A stretch of DNA of 64,000 bases from Ophioderma brevispina (Eukaryota > Echinodermata > Ophiuroidea > Amphilepidida > Ophiodermatidae): positions 18,582 through 82,581 of the forward strand of contig JAMKCH010044186.1 of assembly GCA_023653785.1 (NCBI GenBank), in the 5' to 3' direction. The notes under the pieces are model-generated. The model made no database searches. It was not told the origin of the DNA and worked only from the letters and a program-made list of their open reading frames with translations. The translations under genes were made by a program, and so were the position numbers. Numbering within the stretch: the first letter of the stretch is position 1; every line of letters begins with the position of its first letter. Below, piece after piece: positions 1 through 12,684 of the stretch.

Positions 1-1940
1 ATGTTTTTCAAGTTGTGTGGGCACCGTCCACCCCAAAACAAAACATAATTCATAAGGCTAACCGAGAGATAGGAACAATATTTTAAGTTCAAAAACTTCC
101 TACACAAAAATAATATGAGATTGCTATACTACACTCTAAAATTCTTAATGTATTTGAATGGTCACAGCAGTTGCCAAAAGCATGCAATATTTTAGTTGTA
201 TCCTGTTTTACCTAAATCATTAAGCTTTGTTTATGTGGTTTGATCTAAGACATGGAAAAAATAGCTAAAATATCATTTTATAAGTCTGATGAAAGTTGTA
301 GTCGCAAACTGATCACGCTATACGCATGCGTACATTTTCGGGAATGAAGAAGACAAATTCAGCCGTGACTGGCCCAGCTATTGAAATCTCTCACGACTCC
401 TTTCTCAAATGCTTTAAATGAAGTTAGCCAAACCTTTTTTACCCGTGATTCATTAACGGTGCTTCAAAATGACCACGTTCGCCGTTTTTGATACACGTTA
501 TTAGACGTTTTGTCGAGTGTCCCATACACATAATACATGTAATATGTATCGCCTATTGACGCGTGTGGCAGCGACCATTCTGTAAATAAATTTCGATAAT
601 AGGGAAAAATTGGCCTATTATAAGTTTACCTACCTGATTCTTCCCCATAGTAGTAGCCTCTCCCTTCGCAGACAAATGATACCATGTTAGCTAGCTGTGC
701 ACCGCATAGCCTTCCCCACATGCCCATGGAACTGACGGGGTGAAGGAGGTAGAGCAATGCTTTCAGGTATAGCAGCCAACTCAAGATGTTCATTCTCTCA
801 AGTCTGTGTGAAAGATTACAAAAGAAATATACCATGGTTAGAAAATTCTAAATCGAAAGAGCTGAATTTCGCAAAATATATACATTCAAAATGTCGACTT
901 GGAACCAAAGAGTACATTGAAATGGCGTAGGAGAAGCTGAAAAAGGAACATACGAGTAAAATAATCTTCATCACCATCTGCAGGGTCCGTAGAAGGAATA
1001 GGATAATCTGCTGAAAATGAACAGGTTGCTTCAAACTCCAGGAATCGCTGAATCTGCTTATGAATGCAGCTAAATAAATAACCTTTGTGAGAGTCTAACA
1101 TGTATCTATCTATGAACAAGATGCCTGACATATCATCGTAATCTGTGTTTGAATGAGAATCCAATTTCAATGTGTGCATAAGTTAAAAAGCATTCAAAAA
1201 GACGGACTAGTCTCACTAAGGTTACAACATTTTGTGTGTATTTCACGGTGAACATTCAGCCAATTGATAAATGAAGCAGCGACTATTAGGCCATTCCAAG
1301 TTGAACAAGATCTCTATCCAACCAAACAAAAACTCTGGAAAATGTTTCGATGGTCTGACTCCTCTGACAATGAAGAATAGGATTTATACAAACAATCTGC
1401 CCATACATGAGCAAATATAATTATGGACTGCATTTCTCAGAATGCTACAATGGATTCAACATACATTCATACATGGTTATGTTAGCGACCGCTGCTTCGA
1501 AACTCGATTTGTATTCATGAAAAACTTTGTTGCTATAACGATTCAAATAAAATCTAGGAGTCGAAGATACATCAAAAGCCATATGACAATTGGTTATACT
1601 CGTATGCATGGTAAGAATGCTCCTTGAGCATCGATCCACAACGATATCTCGACAAAGAGGCGCTGTTACATATCATCCAACAGCTACCAGTTTCGGTGAA
1701 TTGATGGTGTTGTGTTATCATATTAAACATCAGATTTAGCCTGTTCAACCATGGTATATTCAGCATAGGTTATATATCACGGACATAAGCCAGTGACCAC
1801 GGATGGCCCGCAGTCAATTCCATCTAAAAATGACCTAAGACTAGGCTTGTTTGGACTCATTTGAATGCGCTTTTCATGCTGATTATAAATACGGTAATGG
1901 AAATTTCATAATTATAAACTTTTTATTCCCATTTTCATAT
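1..1940. other. Gene-free AT-rich DNA
   Basis: No feature is supported here. The reading frames are shorter than 100 codons, overlap one another on opposite strands, and show no recognisable domain or consistent splice context. No tRNA-like boxes, tandem repeats or long inverted repeats were seen. It reads as intergenic or intronic sequence. Confidence 0.5.
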
Positions 1941-2165
1941 TATGAACAATAAAAAGAGGTATAGTGTTCTTCCCACAATGCAATTCTTCCAATTCAATGT
2001 TTGCACTGGTTGTCACATGAATTTATAGTGCTAAGTGAACAGAACTCATCACAATCTTGCAATTTTTGCTTTTTGTCACTATAAATTCATGTGACAACCA
2101 GTGCAAAAATTGTATTGGCAGAAATGCATTGTGGGAAGAACATTATGCCTCCTCTTATGAACAAT
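1941..2165. mobile_element. MULE-like MITE with 10-bp target-site duplication
   Basis: Two arms of about 80 bp (1952-2030 and 2077-2156) are inverted copies of each other. The outer end reads AAGAGG, followed by a conserved stretch containing TTCTTCCCACAATGCA, and the inner end is TGAATTTATAGTG. The loop is 46 bp. The flanks carry the identical 10-mer TATGAACAAT at 1941-1950 and 2156-2165; it shares one T with the right end, so the true duplication is 9 or 10 bp. That size, with long terminal inverted repeats, is typical of Mutator-like elements; the superfamily is inferred from structure only. There is no coding capacity. A truncated relative lies at 16239-16309. Confidence 0.75.
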
Positions 2166-2216
2166 GTTGAACTCTACGCGTTTAGACTCGCCTTCTGCAG
2201 TAAACAGAGAGTGGTG

Positions 2217-2307
2217 TAATTACATTACACCATTCGCACCTATTTTGTATCATTTGCTTTATTCCGTTAACGGAATTAGTAGGTGCGAATGGTATATAAT
2301 GTAATTA
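2217..2307. repeat. Nested palindrome (inverted repeat around a 16-bp palindrome)
   Basis: Arms 2217-2242 and 2280-2307 are inverted copies (core ATTCGCACCTA / TAGGTGCGAAT, with TAATTACAT at the outer edge). The loop contains the perfect palindrome ATTCCGTTAACGGAAT at 2261-2276. The whole could fold into a hairpin or cruciform. It may be a very small MITE of about 90 bp; no clear target duplication was identified. Confidence 0.6.
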
Positions 2308-2309
2308 TG

Positions 2310-3290
2310 CATGCTCAAGGGGCTAAGCCCCGTGCCGAAATGACAAGATACACGAATTAGTCTACAGCTTTATGTATCAGCTTTTGTGATTTGTGCACGA
2401 AAATGACCACGATTTCTTTTACCATCTTCTCTGTTTATACATACCATTGTGTACTCACCAATTACAATCAATAGCTTATTTCGAACAAATGTCATGAACA
2501 TGAAGAAAACTCGAAAACAACAGTAACATTATATTCATAACAAAATTACAATGCGTATACCAGTACAAATGTCCCATTTTTTGTGATTTGACATATCTTT
2601 GAAAATTCAGAACTTGTCTCTAAGTAGTTTTACATTTGCCTGCCCTTACAAACAACCAGCAGCTTCTACTAAGATGATAGTTCGCACAAGTTTTAAAGAA
2701 GGTTTAATTTAGGGAAATTTGTAAACTGTTGCATCATATCTATTCGAGTACATCAAAATAGATGGATTTGACATTTTAAGGTTTGGTATCCAACTCAAAG
2801 GCCTAATGCAAAAACATAGCTTTAAAAATACATTGGCATTTGTCGATTTTACCGTATGCAGTGTTGTAAAACGACCAACCTGAAAAAAAGCTTAGTATTT
2901 TAGTCCCAGGATAAAAGTTAAGGACATCTTACGAAGAAAAGTTTTGCGGGCATTTCCCTTTTCACCGACCATGTGCGCAGAGTGCTTGCACCATCAAACC
3001 AACATGTACACTAAAACTAGTACAAACAGACGGTTATTTTAAATTGCTTCAAATTGATTTGTCGGACTTCGATCAAGGATTGTAATAAAATGAACTAGTT
3101 TTGAATTTGTTAACATTGTGTAAAAATGCCCTACATTTAACAAGTAAAAGAGGTTCAGTTCAGTCGGTGAGGTCTCGATTCTGCATAGGCAATCTCGTAA
3201 CTCTCAGGTGTAAAGTATACAGATGCATAAGACAAAGTGAAATATTCCTTAGAAAAAATGGCTCTCTTTGATACGCTTAACTCCGCGTTA
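2310..3290. other. Gene-free AT-rich DNA
   Basis: I see no gene, repeat or structured element here. Reading frames are short and base composition is uniformly AT-rich. Confidence 0.45.
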
Positions 3291-3660
3291 CTCATTCTGG
3301 TTAATAAAGCCGGCTCATCTTCTCGTTGGTAATGCAAAACGGTGTTTTCAGAAGTTTGGTTCTTCGCGGGTCCCCACCTCGCCGACTGACTGACTGTCTT
3401 GATTGGCGTTGGTTGGCAGAATGCGAGGCTGAACTCAAGCCTACTTTGGATCAAGTGTTGTTTTCCTTGCTCACTCGCGAAAGAAGATATCTGGCGAGTG
3501 AAGATATGCCAAGTAGCGGCGGTATGTATGATATATTGCCCGCTTGTATCCTGCAAGCGCCAACGCGTATACCCCCTTCTTCCGACTTCTTCTTAGCCGG
3601 CCCCACAGGCGACGTGTAGGACTGATGACGGGAATAGGGTGATTGGACGGGGACAAGTTT
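3290..3660. other. Locally GC-richer segment with overlapping open frames; possible exon
   Basis: By eye this stretch is clearly richer in G+C and CpG than its surroundings. It is open on both strands: a 97-codon frame on plus (3326-3619) and 133- and 122-codon frames on minus (3155-3556, 3451-3819). None of the three translations shows a domain I recognise, and open frames on both strands are expected by chance in GC-richer DNA. It could be an exon, a decayed transposon fragment or a small CpG-rich regulatory patch. No strand can be preferred. Confidence 0.15.
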
Positions 3661-3669
3661 TCTACTACA

Positions 3670-5826
3670 GTCTCTTACACCATACTTGAACTTACACTTA
3701 GATAAATGACGTGGACAACTACCACTTACTCTCTTAAATCTGTGATGGAATGACTTCAGGAGATGAAATGTGGTAAGAGTCGGAGGAAATGTTCTATTTC
3801 CGATGGATTCATGTTTCACGAAATGTTTTGTGGATGTACAAAGGAGTATCGTCGGTGTAACATATTAGCCACCCACATTTCAAAAGAACAAACACCCTTC
3901 CTTCGTGATTTGCTACCGGAAAGTAAACTGAGGCGAGGATTGGACAAAATCCGGCCAGGGCGTGATTAGCCGTGATTGCAACGTGCCGTGAGGGCGGGCT
4001 ACCGGCACGCCTTCTACCACCCTGCTATTCAAACAGGTTTCAATCGCAACATAAACCATTCTCGGCCGGCCCCGTCTGATGGACATTCGATTACCTTGCC
4101 CCAAGAGTGAAACTCGAGAAAAAGCTCACACACACACCAAAAAGTAAGAAAAAATGTACCGTTACTGTTTCATCTTTGGGGAATAGTTTTCTAAGTGGAC
4201 ATGAGAGCTTAAACGCCCTAGGGCTAAATTTTATACGCCTAATTAGTTGCCATATCATCACTCAAATACGTTAATGATCATTTTCCAATAAACACGAGAT
4301 AAGAGTTTGTTCACTTGCCTTTATAGAACAATGACCAATAACCTCACATGGTAAAGTTCAATAACACCGTTCAAGTGAGTCAATTTGGGCGCACTTTTGC
4401 GTGGCTCGGCAACATTGTGAATCTTTGCTCTTCGTACAACCCGAAGGCGTAAGTGTTGATATCACGGTGCTCATGTAGGATTTCCTACCGAGTGATACCA
4501 GTTTTGTCTGCTCAAGATTCAAACTTCTTTTGTTTGTCTTTAAAATAACGAACAACACCCCCGACCATCACCGTACCTTGACCCATCCGAAATACAAACT
4601 ATGCGCTCAAAAAAATCAGCGCTAAGTTCTCATCTCGCCTTCATAACATGTCGAAATGAAAACCTATACGCGTGCCGACAACATACAGATCACAAATCAA
4701 AGCGCGAGGATATTTTTACCTTGGAGTATCGCTATTATTACGATCATGGCATAATGCGCAGATATCCGATGGCATAGCTATTTTAATACTCTTAATCTCC
4801 GTTGCCTAAGCCTATAAGTAATTCTACAGAGGCATAAAGAGCACTAGCATAATTTTGAACCATACAAGCCGACGCCGGGGACCCAAAATCGTTTCTCTTA
4901 GTTGTAACATTTGTAAGGTTGCCCTCTCCGATTTTCCTACCCAAGTAAATGTTAACCCGATTTCTTCAAAATTGCGCCAATGAAACTTAAACTCACTTCA
5001 CTACGTTCGCCTTTAAACACAAGTTTATTAATGGATGGTTTTACATTTGTCTTTCTGCCCCTCTTTTCAGAACATTAATCACTTAAATATCTCAATATTT
5101 TACCCCTTAAAGATACTACAAGCATTTATAAAGCTGTCGCTTTAGTTGGGCATGCAAATTTCTGGGCCATTTCAAAGTCCCTTTCGTCAAAAAAATAAAC
5201 AAAGCAGCTCAGCTACACATTTTGCTACATAACTTTGGTTCCCCAATCGAGGTCTGTCTTTCACCAAATTAATGCTCCTCTTGTTAATAACATTATCCCG
5301 TCTTTCAGCACATGGTTATACTATCGCCAACTCAAGTTGAATGGGGACGCAAAAGTGAGAAAACCAAAAAACCCTCTCCGGAAGTGACGACAAGAAAAAC
5401 CGACGTTGTCGTGGTGATCCCAAATACAAAGTAGTCGCGTGGCGGGTTTATATTGCTTTATTCACCTGTCCGCACAGTCATTATCAGCCTGTAGTCAGAG
5501 ACCAGATGTGAGACTAATGACATTATATCGTAATACAAGTATTTATTTTGGCTACTGTGCGCGAGCGGTGGAAGGTTTGCACGGTGTCTTGGGCAAAGTT
5601 GTTTGTTGAAATATTGTAAATAAGAAATGACAAATTATCTGATGCCATGGCATTGCAAGCCGCACAATTCTGTCTCTTTTTTCAGGTTTGGTGTTGTTGA
5701 AATGAAACGAGAGGAGAAATTAGAAGATGGAGAATAAAGAAAAAGAAAAGAAGGATAAGAAAAACAATATACGAAGACTCGGGCAAAATAAGCAAAGACG
5801 ATGGTAAAAATTCAAAACGACAAAAA
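3670..5826. other. Gene-free DNA with a small GC-rich hairpin
   Basis: The only structure noticed is a short stem at 3982-3988 / 4003-4009 (CGTGCCG / CGGCACG) with a 14-base loop, in a GC-richer patch at about 3950-4100. No reading frame resembles a known protein, and no MITE ends or tandem repeats were found in the rest. Confidence 0.4.
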
Positions 5827-6392
5827 TACTGAGAATATTATTAGTCAAAAAAGTGTCTCATTTGACTAATTAAAAACTAGTCATGCGAATCAGTTGTTTT
5901 TATCATTCATAAAATGTACTTCAATGCTAGAAACATGTTTGCTATGCTGGAAGATAACCTTCCCATATTTTAAAGTAGTTTTCATGATTACAAAATATTT
6001 TCATTACCTCTAAATTTACACTTTAAAATGACAAATTAATGACTGACGAATTTTAATTTGTCAAATGACAAATTAATTGACTAATTAAAGACGACTTTAG
6101 ACTCTCCAAATGACTAGAATTAGTTTGTCAAGCACAAAAATGATGAATTTAAGTACACATTGGTCATTTGCTAATTGACCAATTTACGAATTTTGTAATT
6201 GAAAAGTCAAAATTTTCAAGTTGTAGAAATATTTGTAATTATGAAATTTAATCAGAAAATCTTTTAAAAACTTTCTTTTTAATTCAACCACTTTTTAGCA
6301 CTATTTTGTGGATTGTTAAAAAAATAACGTGCATGACTAATGTTTAATTAATCAAATAAGACACTTTTTGACTAATTAATATTCTCAGTGTA
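5827..6392. mobile_element. Foldback MITE, CACTGAGAATA family, copy 1
   Basis: The left end (ACTGAGAATATTATTAGTC, then AAAAAAGTGTCTCATTTGAC) is the inverse of the right end, which finishes in AATATTCTCAGTG followed by TA. The arms match over about 60 bp, continuing to a shared GTCATGC. A TA lies outside both ends, suggesting a Tc1/mariner-type target, although the left end seems to lack two terminal bases. The interior is AT-rich, full of GACTAATTA-like words, and non-coding. A second, inverted copy is at 42971-43286, sharing internal sequence such as TTACCTCTAAATTTAC. Confidence 0.7.
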
Positions 6393-6393
6393 C

Positions 6394-8248
6394 AGACGAA
6401 GTTTAGGAAGACGGGGGAGGTAAATAGCCAGCACGATTAACTTTGAAGTTGATTTGAAAGTGGCTTAAAGTGCTCTCACCAGGAAAACCAAAACAAATAC
6501 TTAGCATCAACTTAAAAGTGCTCAAACTGCAACGTGTAACAATCTAGAAGGAGTCTCAAATTGCCCGTAAACTTGTAATTAATATCACACTACTTGAAGG
6601 TCCACTCCAATGGACGTGACAAAGAAAATAAACAATATTGTTTAGCTTAAACTTGGTAACCCAGTTTTTGGTCACAGTTTACATTTAAAGACACTCAACA
6701 CAACAATAGAACTGGAATACAAGCTCAAATATTGTAATGACGTGTATTTGTTTAATCAAAAGAGAAAATGTAAATAAAATGTCATGTCGTTGGTTTACTT
6801 TGATATGTTCATATATACGTAAAGTTACAATCCGAGATACTTTCCACTGTAACTGTTAAAGAGTAAAACCCAGTTCAGAGCCAGGGCCATACATATTATG
6901 GCAAATGCAATTATGGAACGATCTCTGTGGTTGAGTGAATTTCGTCCCAGAGATGAAAGGGGTATTTCAAAGTCCAATGCAATGTAGGCACCATGTAGAG
7001 GAAAAAATTCGGACAAATCTATCGGAAAAAAATACAGTTTCATACCTCTGAAAACTGGCTAATTTCAGGTTGCTTTATTGAAGTAATTTGCTTTCGTAAC
7101 CATAGTTATGCTGCAATATTCCACAGATCTCACAAGGCCAACATGGTCTTTGTCATATTGTATTATCAAACTGAACGTCTCTGAATCCGGAATAAGATAC
7201 CATGTAGTTAAAGATCAGTTATTATAGAAATTCAAAGCTACATATCAGCGTCATTTTCCATCAAGCTATCAAAATTTGACTTGAAAGGCCTTAAAAATTA
7301 TGAAAAACATACGAACAATACAAATTTCTCAAAATTGTCGCAGCCAAATCCTAATCCTGCTTATCATTATTGTCGTGTCCGGACCTATCTGATCGGTCCG
7401 GCCTTTGGTTGAGCTAAGCCTTGCGGAACTTTGGGATTTGAACAATCTCCCAATGGGAATGATATTATTTTATTTACAATTTATGATGTCAAATCTGTAG
7501 TCACTTTTGTCTCATGAAAGTGATATTTTTGTCACTTTGAGACCCACGTAGACTTTCATCATTTTTTGTGAAAGTTCAATTTTAATGAAATTCAACGCAG
7601 ATGGAAGATGTGGCGGACAGACTGGTATGCAACAGTGCTCAAATTTGGGTGGTCTTACATCGGCAAGTCCAAGTTCAAGTGTGTCTTTTTATTATTGCTA
7701 TTGTTATTTTCATATTTCCAGAGAACCCAAAGCTTTAGGGCTAAACAAAGTACAGGTCTTATGGGGATAACAAACTTTATAAAAGATTCATCAGAAACAA
7801 TATCCGAAATGATGCTAAGGTCTTTTGACAGCATATGGAAATTCTGCCAGATTTTGGTTTTCTTGAGATATTGAGCAGATATCGAGCATATTGGATCTGA
7901 AAGTTGATTTAGTCCTCAGAGACGTGACATTACGGTTTTCATGTAAGGCGTCATGTTGGAAATACTCACAACCACAACACAGATTTAATCATCAAAAAGG
8001 GGTAATAAAGCATTTTATGACGTGAAAATATATCATAATGTTTTGTTACAGATTTGGATTTAATCTGGGTCTCCACAATCGTGGATCTGCCACGGGTACC
8101 TAGAGTGAACCTAATTTTTCAAAGTAGCCGGGGCGCGGGGTATCATGTCATGTGAATAATTGTTACTTTCACCCCTTCTCTTCTTGACGGAGCAAAGGTC
8201 AACTATATTCAATTGAATCGACATTCTTATTATAAAAAGCATGTTCTT
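6394..8248. other. Gene-free DNA with a short strong hairpin
   Basis: No gene recognised. A perfect 7-bp stem, CCGGACC (7379-7385) with GGTCCGG (7395-7401), encloses a 9-base loop. At 7505-7580 the words AAAGTGA and TCACTTT recur in both orientations without forming a clear element. Confidence 0.4.
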
Positions 8249-8420
8249 AGGGGCATTTCGTGACCCATGATAACCTCAACCCCGCCCCCCCAAAAAAAAT
8301 AAAGTTGGTGTTTTTATATCATCTGAACCTTTGTACCAAGTCAGTTGCGCATGTATAATCTTACGTGCACATAGGCCTATCTTCTTTGCTACGAATTCCC
8401 GATTTTCCCATTTCTGTCTT
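8249..8420. mobile_element. Diverged repeat with GGGGCATTTCGTGA start (T2-like, partial)
   Basis: The start TTAGGGGCATTTCGTGACCC resembles the segment beginning TTAAAGGGGTATTTTGTGA at 61473. Both are followed 50-70 bp later by a shared block (AAAGTTGGTGTTTTTATATCA here, AAAAGTTGAGATTTTAAATCA there). The TTAAAGG-like start recalls T2/Kolobok MITEs, but no matching right end was found. The right limit is approximate. The family assignment is inference. Confidence 0.4.
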
Positions 8421-8429
8421 TAAAACGTA

Positions 8430-10695
8430 CACAAATTACAACAAAGACTATGGGAAATTGTGATGCAAATAGTTTGTTCCGTGCAACACTGAAAAGCGCA
8501 ACGTCTGAATTAAGCGAAAATTTAGACGTAATTCAAAGATATCTATAAACAAAACAGATAATGCGAAAATCACAAAACAATGTCTCTTTAGGAGCTTTTA
8601 GGGTACCCTTCCTTTTTTCCAGGTAAGAGGTACCATTAGACCCGAGGCAAAATTTGTCTCATTGAACAAAAAACGTTGTCTTCAGAAGAGTCTCGATGTG
8701 AAAGTTTAAAGCTAAACAGTTAGCAAACTTACAACATTCTATGAAAATACTGAATATTGTATTAGGTACTATTATCGTCAAATTTGTCAGCTTTGTCTGT
8801 CTCTCACCCAAAGACTCCTTTTTTACATGTCCTCTGTCACCGAATGCCCCTGGTTTTCGAAGCACCAGCCATACACCTATATCCATTCCATATGTGAGTG
8901 CCCCCTCCCCCTCCTGAAATCCCCTTATCACTCCTTATTTTTCGCAGTGTAATGAATGTATTTCTTTCAAAAGGTTTATATTCATCGGTTATCCCAAGAG
9001 AGATTAATGAAACAAAGAAGAAAACATGTTATGGTGACTGTTTTGAACTCAGTGTCAAACTAGCACTTTTCCTGACACCCTTTTCGCGACCCCGTGAACT
9101 CTTGCGCTAAGATTTCACGAGTGCCGACTGCAGACTGCAATAACTAACAAGGGGCCAAATCTGTGACCTTTGAACTTGTCTACACCTGAACGAACCATTT
9201 TGTTGTGTGGTCTTCCATAAAATATATAGCGTACAAGTACCAGTTTTATTAATATTTTATTGTTCATAACCGAAACAGGTGTTGAGCCTGACAAATCGCG
9301 GAGATTGTCACAGATCGAGTCGCGGGATTTTCGGAATGCAAAACTCCTTCCGGAGTAGGATGTTTAGGTTTGCAAGATTGTTTGTCAAATTTATTATTTC
9401 TTATTTCTAATTTTGTAAGTATGTGGGCTTAACATCGTGAGAAAACCCCCGATGTTGTCTATTTGTAAGATTTGATTTACAATTGTATTTCGTATCTGGG
9501 TTTGATTTTATTTGATTATTTCAGTATAAATCACATTTTTATGACACAGGCACAGACAAAATAGCAATGGATGTGGTAAACAGTGAGAGTGCTCAGCCAA
9601 ATTGGGTTCTGGTGCCAATCAGTGTAATATCATTTCATAACAACTTTTTATTGTTGACATAAAATCGCCTGAAAAATACATTTTCAATATGTGTTAAAGT
9701 ATATCTTAAATCACGTTTGCAATTAGCAACTGAACAACGTTATTGAACATTGAAACCATGTATTTGTTAAATGAATGTGCATATTGAAAAACCAAATTAA
9801 CTTTATCCCGTTGTTTCCGCTTTTTGTAAAAATATAGAAAAAGTACACGATTCAATTCTGAGAATTACGCAACTTTCTTTGGCATGGTTGAAAAGCCTGG
9901 TTGAAGAGGCTATATGTTTTTCCATATCACTCATGTTACATTGTTATTTTTAATTAAGGAAAAACAATTCACAGTTGCTCTTCTGAAAGTAAGTAAATAA
10001 AAAATCTACAAGATTGATATTCATCAAAATTGTGTCATTTTATTGCATCCATGGTCTGGATTATAATTCGATATTATAAAGAATGTATCAGATATAATTA
10101 TTACAAACTGCGAACATAGCCGCAGTATTAGCCTTTAAACTCACATTTAATTTATTATATTTATTTGTATATTCTTTCACCTTTAAGAAGTTCATACTAA
10201 CGGCTTGGGCGAGCACTTTAAAGTTTGCATATCCATTATGATATTAAATATAAAAAATAATTGTTCTATTTAAGATCCTATGACCCATAGTCACACAAAT
10301 ACCTCAATGAAATCTAGAGTGTAATTGTGAAACCTTATTCCGCCATGTGGCAAAACCCATTTTGCATAAAGGCGAATGATTTCTGTAATTAATTATTTAT
10401 TATCACCTTGTTAATTAACAAGTGATTAGTTTAATCAATCGCCTTGTTCGTTTTCAGTAGTGCTTTAAAAACTGACCCAGCTCACAAAAGCGCTTCCTCC
10501 CGACCAGATGGTATTGCCTTATCCATACGCTTTAATTGTTTGCTCCAATATAAACACAACTCAAAATTGGAACCACATGCCTGGCGTACATTTTAGGTCA
10601 TACATGGATTTTTAAATTTTGCCGCCTGTGATATCTCGGGCCTATAATCACCTGAAGTTCACGCCAGATTCACAGGAATCTCAAGAGTGGCCATA
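8430..10695. other. Gene-free AT-rich DNA with a short palindrome
   Basis: No gene supported. The 16-bp palindrome CTTGTTAATTAACAAG sits at 10407-10422 and is extended by imperfectly matched TCAC and GTGA. Confidence 0.45.
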
Positions 10696-10699
10696 ATAG

Positions 10700-10830
10700 G
10701 TTCTGTTGATTTGCATACTGCGAAAAAAATTGGTCAATCAGGGCTCGTAGCGCGTGGTAAGAGAACTGTTGTTGAACTATTTTGCATATTGTGAAACCGT
10801 GGTCCAATCAGAGAACAGGTGTGTTTTACG
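10700..10830. promoter_or_regulatory. Two tandem modules of octamer-like plus CCAAT-like motifs
   Basis: Two related segments about 70 bp apart carry the same order of motifs. The first has ATTTGCATACTGCGAAA followed by TTGGTCAATCAG; the second has TTTTGCATATTGTGAAA followed by GGTCCAATCAG. ATTTGCAT is the octamer sequence and CCAATCAG a CCAAT box, a combination known from histone promoters. No histone or other gene is visible downstream, so this may be only a diverged tandem duplication. Confidence 0.25.
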
Positions 10831-11132
10831 ATAAAAGAAGTTGTTAGCATTTAATGATTGTTGGCTTGTTTTAAACTGATTTACACCTCAGTTCCGAACG
10901 TTTTAATATTCATTTCAGTAGATCTGGTACTCAGGATATTGGAAGTATAAGGTTAAATTTGCGAGAAGTTTTTAATTTTAGTTTATTAGTAGTGGGAGTG
11001 TTTCAACTAGAATGTACCCGTTAGGAAGAAAATGACGTTAGGGCAAAGTCGGCGTGTTCTTGGTGTAAAGATATTCATGAGTTAGCTAGAGTAAAGACTA
11101 GTAGAATTTTTATGGTGTTCAAATCAATCCGA

Positions 11133-11441
11133 ACTTACTAATACAGTTAGACGTTTTCGTCTCCCAGTCGGAAGACTTCGTCAGTAATGCGATGATACAG
11201 CCTACTACTGCACATCTCTGGAGCTGTTGACCTTAGTCTCTTCCAGAGTGTGATTTCTTTGTAGTAGCTGATCATATTGGGCACTTATTCTCTAAGTCAT
11301 GTATACGATCAGCTAACTACAAGAACATCACACTCGGGGAATGAGACTAAGTCAATAGCTCCAGAGAGGTGCAGTATCTGTATCATCGCATTACTAATGA
11401 AGTCTTCCGACTGGGAAGACGAAACGTCTAACCTGTAAGTT
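11133..11441. mobile_element. Long stem-loop MITE-like element
   Basis: Two arms of about 130 bp (about 11133-11275 and 11305-11441) are inverted copies. The outer ends are ACTTAC and GTAAGT, followed by a conserved AGACG-TTTCGTCT and CAGTCGGAAGACTTCG. Further matches run inward through CGATGATACAG and CTCTGGAGCT. The short loop lies near 11276-11304. There is no coding potential. The symmetry and sharp ends suggest a foldback transposon; no target-site duplication was confirmed. Confidence 0.65.
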
Positions 11442-11444
11442 AAT

Positions 11445-12450
11445 GAGTGGATTTGACACACAAAAAATTTTACTATGATTATTACCAATCCTAATGAAAT
11501 TTATTCAAAGAATATAGTAAAGACTCTTTTTTATACGGAATAAGCTGTACATCCTTGTAATCCTTTGAACCTCTTATAGAAGATTTCATGCTAGACTAAT
11601 TCCATGCAGCTTACATGAAGGATGAAACCCAAAATTCGTTTCCGCTAACGTCACCCTTGTTATACAGTTTATGGTAACGATGCGCTTGATTCCGTTATTG
11701 ATACAAGGATATGAATATAATGTATGCAAATGTTATGCACTCTTATGCAAATTTTTAGATTTTGGGCACGGGCTGACGCAAAACAGGGTTTTTCCAGAAT
11801 CGTACAACTCATTATAGTCTAAATGAATATTGAAAATTTCACCCGTAACGTTGATATTACGTCATTCTTTTTACATTATTTATATTATATTTTTAGCGCA
11901 GAAGCTTGAATGGATATCGTTTACAGTTTAAGTGGAACCATACCCCCATTAATTCCTAAGAATTTTGCAACGCAATCCTGCTACGCATATACATGACATA
12001 TAAGCTGGAAGAGAAACCGTATCTTGTACATATTTTACTTACAATATTTGACCTTTCATCATTGTCGGCTAACCCATTTTGCAATCCTTTTAACCAGCTT
12101 TTCTGTATACTGATAGTTTTTTGTACGAACATGACAACGTAACATGCAGATATTTGGGCAAAATACATTTTTAAAAAGAGTGATTCTAGAAAATAACCGC
12201 ATAAATTCTAACATGATAGTTTGCAAAGTATCGTAATAGCCATATTGCAAATAGAAAAAAAATCAGCCAGTTGTTCGGGCAGATGTGTCTCAAGGTAAAC
12301 AGTGGGATGACGTCACACATATGCAATTAACATAGTTTCTTGAAATTTTAACTACTTAGATAAAATTTCAAAACCAAAGTGAAATCGTAGATGTATATAT
12401 AACGTTCTGATTGCTATCCTCTAGGAAAGCGAAGGACACCTTTCGAACCT
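11445..12450. other. Gene-free AT-rich DNA
   Basis: I see no gene or structured repeat here. The overlapping minus-strand frames near 12.0-12.25 kb are short and show no recognisable features. Confidence 0.45.
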
Positions 12451-12454
12451 ACAC

Positions 12455-12662
12455 CTATAGACCGTAATTCAATAGCCAGCCTGTTGGTGGACCAGAATAG
12501 ACGCATTCCCAGTACTACAATACATTCACCTGTCAATTATCCCTTGCAACTCGCTCAACCATGATCGACATGACAGCTTAAGTGTGATTGTAGTCCTAGA
12601 ATATATGCATCTTGTCCACCAACAATTCTGGTGGCTGACGTCATATTGAATACGGTCTATAG
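12455..12662 (+). mobile_element. MITE, CTATAGACCGTA family, copy 1
   Basis: The terminal inverted repeats are CTATAGACCGTAATTCAATA at the left and its near-inverse at the right, ending TACGGTCTATAG. The symmetry extends inward through TGTTGGTGGAC / GTCCACCAACA and TACTACAATACATT-like blocks. The element is about 208 bp with no coding capacity. A second copy in the opposite orientation lies at about 53690-53869. A TA target duplication is possible because TA occurs at both termini. Confidence 0.75.
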
Positions 12663-12684
12663 ATGATAGCTATCGCTCCTCTAC

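Noticed and set aside
3155..3819. Overlapping frames of 97-133 codons on both strands as a gene
   Set aside because: Open on both strands with no recognisable protein; kept only as a GC-richer segment.
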